NCBI GenBank assembly: GCA_003249215.1
Contig: QKJR01000097.1
Span: 124,001 to 188,000, forward strand
Direction: 5' to 3'
Length of the DNA: 64,000 nucleotides
Source of the DNA: Rhodobacterales bacterium
GTDB lineage: Bacteria; Pseudomonadota; Alphaproteobacteria; Rhodobacterales; Rhodobacteraceae
Both the position numbers and the translations under genes were made by a program. This document shows positions 48,815-56,833 of this stretch, piece by piece. Positions within the stretch are counted from its first letter, which is position 1, and every line of letters starts with the position of its first letter. Under the pieces are notes generated by a model. It searched no databases, was not told the DNA's origin, and was given only the letters and a program-made list of their open reading frames with translations.

Positions 48815-49659
48815 TGCGGGATCAGCAGATACGGGCCGGCCTCGTTCAGCTTTCGGTCAGCGACGATCCGGCCGCCAACCTGCCGGTGACGCGCGATTTC
48901 ATTCGCGCGGCGGCGGCGGGGGGCGCAGGCTTCGTGCTGACCCCGGAATGCACCAATCTGCTGAGCTCGGACCGCGCCCATCAGCGCGCCGTGCTCTGCC
49001 ACGAAGAGGACGACCAGACGCTCGCCGCGCTGCGCGCGGAGGCCGCCGATCTCGGGATCTGGCTCCTGATCGGCTCGCTCGGGCTCAAGACCCATGACGC
49101 GGATGGCCGTTTCGCCAACCGCTCCTTCCTGATCGCGCCCACGGGCGAGATCGCCGCGCGCTATGACAAGATCCACATGTTCGATGTGGATGTCTCGGAA
49201 ACCGAGAAATACCGCGAATCCGAGGGCTATCGCCCCGGCACCCGCGCGGTGACGGCCCAAACCCCCTTCGGCACGCTCGGCATGGCGATCTGCTACGATC
49301 TGCGTTTTCCCCATCTCTTCCGGCGCCTCGCACAAGGCGGCGCCAACATCCTGACCCTGCCCGCGGCCTTCAACGACACGACAGGCGCTGCACATTGGGA
49401 AAGCCTGATCCGCGCCCGCGCGATCGAAAACACCTGCTTCGTTCTGGCCCCTGCGCAATGCGGCACCCATGCGGCGCACGGCGGCAAGCCGCGCCGCACC
49501 TGGGGCCACAGCCTCGCGGTCGCGCCTTGGGGCGAGGTGCTGGCCGATGGCGGCACCGAACCGGGGGTGACGCTGGTCGATCTCGACCTCGCCCGCATCG
49601 CCGAGGCCCGCGGCCGCGTCCCCTCGCTCCGCCATGACCGCGACTTCGAGGGCCCATGA
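48814..49659 (+). CDS. Nitrilase-superfamily amidohydrolase (Nit1-like, deaminated glutathione amidase)
   Basis: A 281-residue C-N hydrolase with the triad Glu45 (TPEC), Lys119 (RYDKIHMFDVDV) and Cys160 (MAICYDLRFPHLF). The DKIHMFDVDVSETEKYRES segment is typical of the Nit1 branch, whose members hydrolyse deaminated glutathione. Coupling to grxC supports a glutathione-repair role, but the substrate is inferred. It overlaps grxC by one base and the MarR gene by 4. Confidence 0.88.
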   Translation: MRDQQIRAGLVQLSVSDDPAANLPVTRDFIRAAAAGGAGFVLTPECTNLLSSDRAHQRAVLCHEEDDQTLAALRAEAADLGIWLLIGSLGLKTHDADGRFANRSFLIAPTGEIAARYDKIHMFDVDVSETEKYRESEGYRPGTRAVTAQTPFGTLGMAICYDLRFPHLFRRLAQGGANILTLPAAFNDTTGAAHWESLIRARAIENTCFVLAPAQCGTHAAHGGKPRRTWGHSLAVAPWGEVLADGGTEPGVTLVDLDLARIAEARGRVPSLRHDRDFEGP

Positions 49660-50096
49660 ACGACGGATCGGACCCGCTCGCCGCGACGCTCTTTGCCGAG
49701 GTCTTCATGACCGATCAGCTCGCGCGCAACCTGATCGGCAAGGCGCTTCCCAAGGGGATGGAGATCTCGCATTTCTCGGTGCTGAACCACCTTGCCCATA
49801 TCGGCGAGGAGCGCACCCCGGCGCAGCTGGCGGCGACCTTCCACGTCACCCGCGGCGCGATGACCAACACACTCTCGAAACTGGTCTGGGCCGGGCACAT
49901 CCATATCCGTCCCGACTGGGACGATGCGCGGCGCAAATTCGTGGCGATCTCGCCCGCCGGGCGGCAGGCGCGCGATGCGGCGCTAGCCTCCTTCATGCCG
50001 GGGATCGCCGATATCGTGCGCGCGATCGGCCCGGACCGGGTGCGTGCCGCCCTGCCCGTGCTGCGCGAATTGCGCACGCGGCTCGAGGAAAGCTGA
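49656..50096 (+). CDS. MarR family transcriptional regulator
   Basis: A 146-residue winged-helix regulator with the MarR core: FSVLNHLAHIGEERTPAQLAATFHVTRGAMTNTLSKLVWAGHI (helix-turn-helix, about 42-85) followed by the wing DWDDARRKFVAISPAGR. It overlaps the nitrilase stop by 4 bases, so it is cotranscribed with comF-grxC-nit. Ligand and targets are unknown. Confidence 0.88.
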   Translation: MNDGSDPLAATLFAEVFMTDQLARNLIGKALPKGMEISHFSVLNHLAHIGEERTPAQLAATFHVTRGAMTNTLSKLVWAGHIHIRPDWDDARRKFVAISPAGRQARDAALASFMPGIADIVRAIGPDRVRAALPVLRELRTRLEES

Positions 50097-50122
50097 GCGC
50101 AGCTCTCTCGGCCCGCTTCCAT

Positions 50123-50150
50123 TTTTCTTCTTGGCCCAAATACGCCCGCC
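50123..50150. repeat. Copy of the intergenic GTATTTGGCCAAGAAGAAA element
   Basis: On the minus strand this reads CGTATTTGGGCCAAGAAGAA, close to the arms at 2349 and 6413. It lies between the convergent MarR and ccrM genes, again in terminator position. Only one arm is clear. Confidence 0.5.
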
Positions 50151-50164
50151 GGAGGCAAGAACGC

Positions 50165-50193
50165 AAAAGGCCCCGCCGGTTGCACGGCGGGGC
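50165..50193 (-). terminator. ccrM terminator
   Basis: On the minus strand GCCCCGCCG and CGGCGGGGC (50193-50185, 50078-equivalent arm at 50070+100, that is 50170-50178) form a 9-bp stem with a 6-base loop, followed by CTTTT. Confidence 0.7.
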
Positions 50194-50261
50194 AAGGTCG
50201 TGCCTGCGGGCGGAACCACAGGCACTGGCGGTAATCGAATGTCAGGAAGCGGGGGCGCCGA

Positions 50262-51386
<1,125 letters not shown>

Positions 51387-51438
51387 TCATCGCCCGTCAG
51401 GGTGTCGCCGACTTGTGCCGGTCTATGGGGTCAAAGAT

Positions 51439-51477
51439 GAGTCAAAGCCGATTCGCCGTCAAATTCTTTTTTGAATC
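51439..51477 (-). promoter_or_regulatory. Three GANTC sites upstream of ccrM
   Basis: GAGTC at 51439-51443, GATTC at 51450-51454 and GAATC at 51473-51477 lie in the rnhB-ccrM gap, 62-100 bases before the ccrM start. The spacings of 11 and 23 bases are about one and two helical turns. GANTC methylation state is known to control ccrM in Caulobacter, so these are candidate feedback sites. Confidence 0.6.
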
Positions 51478-52111
51478 AAGGGGTTATAGATTTATCTTGG
51501 CACAAGATATTGTGCACCGGCTTGAACGAACGCCTATGAACGGGGGTCACCCCCAAATCTAGAAGCGCCTGTTTGTGGTCCTTCGTCGGGTATCCCGCGT
51601 TATGTTCCCAGCCATAGCCGGGGTATTGTTGCGCCAAATCCACCATGAGTGCGTCGCGCACTTCCTTCGCGAGGATCGAGGCCGCAGCGATGGAAAGCGC
51701 CCGCGCATCGCCCCGCACGATCAACTCTGCGCTGAGGTTGAGGCCCCCCGGCATCCGGTTGCCGTCGATCAGCAGGTGATCGGGCGCCTGCCGCAGCCCG
51801 GCGACCGCGCGGCGCATCGCGAGATGGCTGGCCTGCAGAATATTGAGTTCGTCGATCTCCTCGACGCTGGCATGGGCGACCGAGCAGTCGGCCGCCGCGA
51901 GCAGCACCTCGACCAGCGCCGCACGGCGCTTGTGGCTGAGTGCCTTGGAGTCGTTGAGCCCCTCGGGGATCTGGTTTGGATCGAGCACTACGGCGGCGGC
52001 GGTGACCGGACCGCAGAGCGGACCGCGGCCCACCTCGTCGACGCCCGCGACACGGATCAGCCCGCGCGCCTGCGCGGCAAGTTCGAAACTGTAGTCAGGA
52101 CGGGTCTTCAT
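51476..52111 (-). CDS. rnhB: Ribonuclease HII
   Basis: Cleaves the RNA strand at ribonucleotides embedded in DNA. The 211-residue protein has the RNase HII metal site in VAGVDEVGRGPLCGPV (DEG..G), LNDSKALSHKRR, DGNRMPGGL and ASILAKEVRDALM. It ends with the YGWEHNAGYPTKDHKQAL substrate-binding segment. The ATG at 52111 has GAGGGG upstream. The rnhB-ccrM order is typical of alphaproteobacteria. Confidence 0.95.
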   Translation of the reverse strand: MKTRPDYSFELAAQARGLIRVAGVDEVGRGPLCGPVTAAAVVLDPNQIPEGLNDSKALSHKRRAALVEVLLAAADCSVAHASVEEIDELNILQASHLAMRRAVAGLRQAPDHLLIDGNRMPGGLNLSAELIVRGDARALSIAAASILAKEVRDALMVDLAQQYPGYGWEHNAGYPTKDHKQALLDLGVTPVHRRSFKPVHNILCQDKSITP

Positions 52112-52150
52112 TCCCCTCTCCTGCCGCGCACCTGCGCCCTGTGCAACGAA

Positions 52151-52175
52151 AAAGCGCGGGGGTTTCCCCCCGCGC
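52151..52175 (-). terminator. Terminator after the small secreted-protein gene
   Basis: On the minus strand a 9-bp stem (GCGCGGGGG/CCCCCGCGC with a GAAA loop, 52175-52154) is followed by TTTTTCG. It ends transcription of the gene at 52201-52572 before rnhB. Confidence 0.85.
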
Positions 52176-52200
52176 GTCACTCGTTACGCATGGCGCCGGT

Positions 52201-52572
52201 TCAGCGACGATAGTAGCGGTCGCCGCGGCTCTCGCGGCAGCCCGGGCTGTAGACTTCGACGCGGCGGCCGTGGCGGTCGCGCTCGATGCGCACCGTGCAG
52301 CTATCCGCGCGGCGATCCCGATAGCGACGGTCGTCATGGCGGTAATCGCGATGCTCGACCCGCATCGGCGGGCGCACCGGCTCGGGGGCGTAGCTGCGGC
52401 GGCGATCTTTCTGGCCATCGGCCAGAACCGCGACGGCGCCGATCCCGAGGATCAGGCCGAGCGCGTTGCGTTCTTCGCGGGTCATCGCACTCGCGGAGGC
52501 GGCGGTCAGGCTGGTCAGCGCGAGGGTGGCGGCGACCAGAGCGGTGGTCAGGCGGGGAAAGGTGAAGGTCAT
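52201..52572 (-). CDS. Small secreted Arg/Asp/Tyr-rich protein of unknown function
   Basis: The 123-residue precursor has a clear signal peptide (LTTALVAATLALTSLTAASASA, cleavage near residue 29). A hydrophobic stretch LGLILGIGAVAVLADG, probably membrane-associated, comes next. The C-terminal half is dense in Arg, Asp and Tyr and holds two cysteines (DSCTVRIERD, SPGCRESRGD) that may pair. Similar small exported proteins with DRRYRDRR-like tails are common in Rhodobacterales; none I know has a function. GAGGA precedes the ATG. It is divergent from the regulator operon and shares its promoter region. Confidence 0.75.
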   Translation of the reverse strand: MTFTFPRLTTALVAATLALTSLTAASASAMTREERNALGLILGIGAVAVLADGQKDRRRSYAPEPVRPPMRVEHRDYRHDDRRYRDRRADSCTVRIERDRHGRRVEVYSPGCRESRGDRYYRR

Positions 52573-52650
52573 GGGCGGGTCCTCGGTTCGGGCGGGGCGC
52601 ACCCCGCTGGTTGATGAACGAACCCTCGGCCCGGATGGTTCCGCCACGCA

Positions 52651-52710
52651 ATAACAGCCCCCTGTTATCCGATAACCAAGGCGCCAACCCCTTTTGGCTA
52701 TTGCATAACA
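52651..52710 (+). promoter_or_regulatory. Overlapping ATAAC inverted repeats in a divergent promoter region
   Basis: ATAACAG (52651-52657) pairs with CTGTTAT (52662-52668). The latter overlaps GTTATC (52664-52669), which pairs with GATAAC (52671-52676). A fourth half-site ATAACA lies at 52705-52710. They occupy the 163-base gap between the divergent secreted-protein genes, upstream of the membrane-anchored winged-helix regulator, and may be its operator. Confidence 0.45.
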
Positions 52711-52735
52711 TCGGCTGCGCGCGCAGCCTCGGAGC

Positions 52736-53029
52736 ATGATGAAAGCCACGCTCCTTCCCCTTGCCTTCGGCCTCGCACTCGCCGCGGCCAGCCCCGCCGG
52801 GGCCGCCTGTTATACCGATTACAAGGCCAAGCAGGACAATCCGCTGCAACTGCATTACGGGGTGGCCGAGCTGCCCGACAACGCCTGTTCGCCACAGGCG
52901 GCGGCCCGCGCATTGGCGCCGCGGCTGGCGCGCGGGGGCTGGACGCTGCTGAATATCCTGTCCATTTTCGGCCCCGAGGGGCTCGATCAGAGGAAGGCCA
53001 GTGCCGGACAATATTTCCTCCGTTACTGA
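52736..53029 (+). CDS. Small secreted protein coupled to a membrane regulator
   Basis: The 97-residue precursor has a signal peptide (cleavage near AGA-AC, residue 24). The mature part of about 73 residues has two cysteines (ACYTDYKAK and NACSPQAA), likely disulfide-bonded, and a C-terminal part LARGGWTLLNILSIFGPEGLDQ...GQYFLRY. I do not recognise the family. GGAG is just upstream; the second ATG at 52739 is equally possible. The last 29 bases overlap the next gene, so the two are translationally coupled and probably work together. Confidence 0.78.
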   Translation: MMKATLLPLAFGLALAAASPAGAACYTDYKAKQDNPLQLHYGVAELPDNACSPQAAARALAPRLARGGWTLLNILSIFGPEGLDQRKASAGQYFLRY

Positions 53030-53720
53030 GGGCCCGATCGCCGCGGGCCTCCGCCGAGGCAATCGCGCCGTGCTCTGGGGCATCGCGGGCATCGCGGGCA
53101 TCCTCGCGCTGGCCGCGGCGCTGCTCTTCGTCTCGCTGCCGGATGCCAATGCCTTCAACGCCCGCGTGGAACGGATCTTCGTGGAAAACGACGCGCTGAC
53201 CCAGCCGGGCGAGATCAAACTCTTGGAGGTGCTGGCGCAATCGGGCACCGCCTTCGCCGAGGTGCTCAGCTCTTATCGCCTCATCATCTTCATCCTTCTG
53301 GTCTTCGCGACCGCGCTGATGGTGGCGGCGCTGGTGCTTCTGCTGACCCTCGTCGATCTGAACCGCCGGATGTCCGAGATCCGCCGCTCGGGCATCGAGG
53401 TGCAAGGTCTGCGCATCCTGCGCGGCGAGAACGCCGTGGTGCTCAATGACATGGCCTTCACCCTGACCCCAGCCGCCATCGAGACGCTCGCCGTGCTGGC
53501 CGAGGCACGGATGGACGACGAATTCCTGACCGGCGCCCAGATCGAGGCGATGATCTCGGGCAAACCCGAGGCCGATTGCGACGAGGCGGCGGGCGCCACG
53601 CGGATCAAACGGCTGCGCGATGCGATGGGCAATGCGCTCGTCAGCGAGCTTCTGGTGCGCAATGTGTCACGCAAGGGTTACACGCTCGCCGTAGCCAAGG
53701 AAGCGATCCGGGTCGACTAG
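53001..53720 (+). CDS. Membrane-anchored OmpR-type winged-helix regulator (ToxR-like logic)
   Basis: The 239-residue protein has two membrane helices (about 23-46 and 92-118) with a roughly 45-residue loop between. The C-terminal domain (130-239) reads as an OmpR/PhoB winged helix: FTLTPAAIETLAVLAEA, then TRIKRLRDAMGNALVSELLV and NVSRKGYTLAV. Positive residues before helix 1 and after helix 2 (LNRRMSEIRR) place the DNA-binding domain in the cytoplasm and the loop in the periplasm. It is therefore a one-component membrane regulator with the winged helix at the C-terminus, opposite to ToxR. The start is a GTG at 53001 with AGGAAGG upstream, overlapping the secreted-protein gene. Confidence 0.75.
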   Translation: MPDNISSVTEGPIAAGLRRGNRAVLWGIAGIAGILALAAALLFVSLPDANAFNARVERIFVENDALTQPGEIKLLEVLAQSGTAFAEVLSSYRLIIFILLVFATALMVAALVLLLTLVDLNRRMSEIRRSGIEVQGLRILRGENAVVLNDMAFTLTPAAIETLAVLAEARMDDEFLTGAQIEAMISGKPEADCDEAAGATRIKRLRDAMGNALVSELLVRNVSRKGYTLAVAKEAIRVD

Positions 53721-53813
53721 ATCTGCGGGCCCAATCACCTTGCGTCGCGGGGTCCGGGGGCCTATATCGCGGCTTCACTTTGCCACCGGGAACTTTGTCT
53801 CTAGGGGGAGCCC

Positions 53814-54920
53814 ATGATTCCGACGCCCTTCTATCTGATCGACGAAGCCCGCCTTCTCGAAAACATGCACAAGATCGCGCGGCTGCGCGAGTTGTCCGGG
53901 GCCAAGGCGCTTCTGGCGCTGAAATGCTTCGCGACATGGGGCGCCTTCGAGGCGATGAAGCCGCATATGGATGGCACAACCTCGTCCTCGCTCTTCGAGC
54001 TGCGGCTGGGGCGCGAGAAATTCGGCGGCGAGACCCATGCCTATTCGGTGGCCTGGTCGGATGGGGAAATCGACGAGGCGATCAGCTACGCCGACAAGAT
54101 CATCTTCAACTCGCTTTCGCAGCTCGACCGTTTCGGCGCCAAGGCGGCCGAGAAGGGGATCGAGGCCGGTCTGCGGCTGAACCCGCGGTTCTCGACCTCC
54201 GGCTTCGATCTGGCCGATCCGGCGCGGCCGTTCTCGCGGCTGGGCGAATGGGATATGGAGCGGCTGGAAGCCGCCCTGCCCCGGATCTCGGGCGTGATGA
54301 TCCATTACAACTGCGAGAACCGCGATTTCGATCTCTTCGATCAACAGCTCGGCCGGATCGAGGCCGAGTTTGGCGATTTTCTGAAAAAACTGAAATGGGT
54401 CAGCCTCGGCGGCGGCATCCATTTCACCGGCGAGGGCTATCCGCTGGAAGCCTTGGCCGCGCGGCTCAAGGATTTCTCGGAACGGCTCGGCGTTCAGGTC
54501 TATCTGGAACCCGGCGAAGCCTCGATCACCCAATCGACCAGCCTCGAGGTCAGCGTTCTCGACATCATCGACAACGGCAAGCAGGTCGCCATCGTCGACA
54601 GCTCCATCGAGGCGCATATGCTCGATCTGCTGATCTATCGGGAAACCGCCAAGCTGCCGCAGGACGGCGAGCACCCCTATCAGATCGCGGGCAAGACCTG
54701 CCTTGCGGGCGATATCTTCGGCGAGGGGAAATTCCCCGCCCCCCTGCAGATCGGCGACCGGATCAGCATCGCCGATGCCGCCGGCTATACGATGGTCAAG
54801 AAGAACTGGTTCAACGGCGTGAACATGCCGGCGATCGCGATCCGTCGCGCCGATGGCAATGGCACGGTCGAACTGATCCGCAGCTTCACCTATGAGGATT
54901 ACGCCTCGTCGCTTTCGTGA
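53814..54920 (+). CDS. nspC: Carboxynorspermidine decarboxylase
   Basis: PLP-dependent decarboxylase of the alanine-racemase-fold family that converts carboxynorspermidine or carboxyspermidine to the polyamine. The 368-residue protein has the PLP lysine in LLALKCFATW (near residue 41), IHYNCENRDFDLFD, the SLGGGIHFTGEGYPL glycine motif and YLEPGEASI. The C-terminal catalytic segment is AGKTCLAGDIFGEGKF. GGGGGAG lies before the ATG. It is followed 75 bases later by the enzyme that makes its substrate. Confidence 0.93.
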   Translation: MIPTPFYLIDEARLLENMHKIARLRELSGAKALLALKCFATWGAFEAMKPHMDGTTSSSLFELRLGREKFGGETHAYSVAWSDGEIDEAISYADKIIFNSLSQLDRFGAKAAEKGIEAGLRLNPRFSTSGFDLADPARPFSRLGEWDMERLEAALPRISGVMIHYNCENRDFDLFDQQLGRIEAEFGDFLKKLKWVSLGGGIHFTGEGYPLEALAARLKDFSERLGVQVYLEPGEASITQSTSLEVSVLDIIDNGKQVAIVDSSIEAHMLDLLIYRETAKLPQDGEHPYQIAGKTCLAGDIFGEGKFPAPLQIGDRISIADAAGYTMVKKNWFNGVNMPAIAIRRADGNGTVELIRSFTYEDYASSLS

Positions 54921-54995
54921 AGGCGCGCCCGCGCGCTTTCGGTCCGGGCCTGAGCGGCCCCCTTCCCCTGTCCTGAAGAAAAGGAGACAGCAGAA

Positions 54996-56243
54996 GTGAA
55001 ACGTAACGTGTTGATCATCGGCGCCGGTGGTGTCGCGCAGGTCGTGGCGCATAAATGCGCGCAGAACAACGACATTCTGGGCGATCTGCATATCGCCTCG
55101 CGCACGCAGGCCAAATGCGACGCGATCATCGCCAGCGTTCACGAGAAGGGCGCGATGAAGGTTGCGGGCGTGTTTCAGTCCCATGCCGTCGATGCGATGG
55201 ACAGCGCGGCCGTTGCGGCCCTGATCCGTGCGACCGGGACCCAAATCGTGATCAACGTGGGCGCGCCTTTCGTCAACATGTCCGTGCTCGACGCCTGCAT
55301 TGAGACCGGCGCGGCCTATCTCGACACGGCGATCCACGAAGATCCGGCCAAGATCTGCGAAACGCCGCCGTGGTATGGCAACTACGAATGGAAGAAGCGC
55401 GATCTCTGCGCCGAGAAGGGCGTGACCGCGATTCTTGGGATCGGCTTCGATCCGGGTGTGGTCAACGCCTTCGCGCGCTTCGCCGCCGATGAATATATGG
55501 ATGAGGTCACCTCGATCGACATCGTCGACATCAACGCGGGCTCGCACGGCCGCTATTTCGCGACCAACTTCGACCCCGAGATCAACTTCCGTGAATTCAC
55601 CGGCACGGTCTATTCCTGGCAGGGCGGCACATGGGTCGAGAACAAGATGTTCGAGGTCGGCCGCGACTGGGATCTGCCGGTCGTCGGCACCTGCCGCGCC
55701 TATATGTCGGGCCATGATGAGGTGCATTCGCTCGCCGCCAACTACCCGAACGCCGATGTGCGCTTCTGGATGGGCTTCGGCGATCACTATATCAACGTCT
55801 TCACCGTGCTGAAGAACCTCGGCCTGCTTTCGGAACAGCCGGTGAAAACCGCCGAGGGGCTCGAGGTCGTGCCGCTCAAGGTGGTCAAGGCGGTGCTGCC
55901 CGACCCGTCGAGCCTTGCGCCCGACTATACCGGTAAGACCTGCATCGGGGACCTCGTGAAGGGCACCAAGGACGGCAAGCCGGTCGAGGTCTTCGTCTAT
56001 AACGTCGCCGATCACAAAGAGGCCTTCCTCGAGGTTGGCAGCCAAGGCATTTCCTACACCGCGGGCGTGCCCCCGGTTGCAGCGGCGATGCTGGTGGCCA
56101 CGGGCGAATGGGATGCCGGCACGATGAAGAACGTCGAAGAGCTCGACCCGAAGCCCTTCTTCACCGTGCTCGACCGGATCGGCCTGCCGACGCGGGTGAT
56201 CGAAGGCGGGCTGAGCGGCACCGACAAGGCCTGGAACGCCTGA
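54996..56243 (+). CDS. Carboxynorspermidine synthase (saccharopine dehydrogenase family)
   Basis: NAD(P)H-dependent enzyme that condenses aspartate semialdehyde with a diamine to give carboxy(nor)spermidine, the substrate of NspC. The 415-residue protein has the Rossmann motif VLIIGAGGVAQVVAHKCA at the N-terminus, INVGAPFVNMSVLDACIETGAAYLDTA and GFDPGVVNAFARFAADEY. The start is a GTG at 54996 with AAGGAG well placed. In alphaproteobacteria this route makes spermidine without S-adenosylmethionine decarboxylase. Saccharopine dehydrogenase for lysine metabolism is the alternative, but the nspC neighbour favours polyamine synthesis. Confidence 0.92.
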   Translation: MKRNVLIIGAGGVAQVVAHKCAQNNDILGDLHIASRTQAKCDAIIASVHEKGAMKVAGVFQSHAVDAMDSAAVAALIRATGTQIVINVGAPFVNMSVLDACIETGAAYLDTAIHEDPAKICETPPWYGNYEWKKRDLCAEKGVTAILGIGFDPGVVNAFARFAADEYMDEVTSIDIVDINAGSHGRYFATNFDPEINFREFTGTVYSWQGGTWVENKMFEVGRDWDLPVVGTCRAYMSGHDEVHSLAANYPNADVRFWMGFGDHYINVFTVLKNLGLLSEQPVKTAEGLEVVPLKVVKAVLPDPSSLAPDYTGKTCIGDLVKGTKDGKPVEVFVYNVADHKEAFLEVGSQGISYTAGVPPVAAAMLVATGEWDAGTMKNVEELDPKPFFTVLDRIGLPTRVIEGGLSGTDKAWNA

Positions 56244-56247
56244 TCCT

Positions 56248-56278
56248 CGCGCAAGGCCCGCTCCGGCGGGCCTGCGCG
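56248..56278 (+). terminator. Hairpin after the polyamine genes
   Basis: GGCCCGC, loop TCCG and GCGGGCC (56255-56261, 56266-56272) form a 7-bp stem, extended by CGCGCA/TGCGCG with one bulge. No T tract follows. Confidence 0.6.
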
Positions 56279-56754
56279 AATCCGTTCGCCGGCCCGTTCC
56301 GGCTACTCTCCATTTCCTCTTTTTTACAGAGCGCCCGATTATCGACGGAAGCCGCAGTTCTGGCGATGAATTGCCGGGCACCCGACGAATTGCCCGAGCG
56401 CTTCACCGCTTGGACCGAGGCCTGGCGCAGCGGTGCTGCCTGCCGTCGAGCGGCCAGCGACAGAGGGCGGATCATCGCATGCGCCGCAACAGCGCAACGC
56501 CATGCGAGGAATGATGATGGCGATCGGGACTCAGTTTTATATTATATATATCAATGTATTATAAAAATTTTTATCTTCTGCTCGGTGCATATGGGCCGGC
56601 AGGTGCCATCCCGTTACCGCCACTTTCGGGTACGACTTTGCGCCCCTGTCTGGTGACGAGACGCCATTTCAGATCCGCTCGGAGACCTCGTTTCGGACCG
56701 CTTTTTTCCCGAAATCCGGCCGCGTGAATTTCACAAGTCAGATTCAACATTTTC
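56279..56754. other. Long intergenic region with an AT-rich island
   Basis: Between the polyamine genes and the iac cluster there is no gene I can support. A short open frame from 56368 has no SD and runs through the AT-rich part. Around 56533-56580 the sequence turns abruptly into almost pure A/T (TATATTATATATATCAATG and AATTTTTATC), unlike anything else in this GC-rich window. No transposase, tRNA or clear direct repeat is seen at the edges. This may mark the insertion boundary of the catabolic cluster. Confidence 0.6.
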
Positions 56755-56790
56755 TTGACGTGGCCATTTTTACATGAATGTTACTGTAAA
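56755..56790 (+). promoter_or_regulatory. Candidate iac promoter with a MarR-type operator
   Basis: TTGACG at 56755-56760 is a good -35. The -10 is poor (ATGTTA at 56778-56783 after 17 bases). Overlapping it, TTTACA (56769-56774) and TGTAAA (56785-56790) form an inverted repeat with a 10-base spacer. The position 44 bases before the first gene suits repression by the MarR regulator at the end of the cluster. Confidence 0.45.
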
Positions 56791-56833
56791 TAGGCGCGAC
56801 AAAACGCCGCCACATCCTCAACCGGGAAGCCAT

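Noticed and set aside
56368-56656. A short open frame of about 96 codons across the AT-rich island.
   Set aside because: No ribosome-binding site, abrupt composition change in mid-frame and no recognisable pattern; most likely chance.
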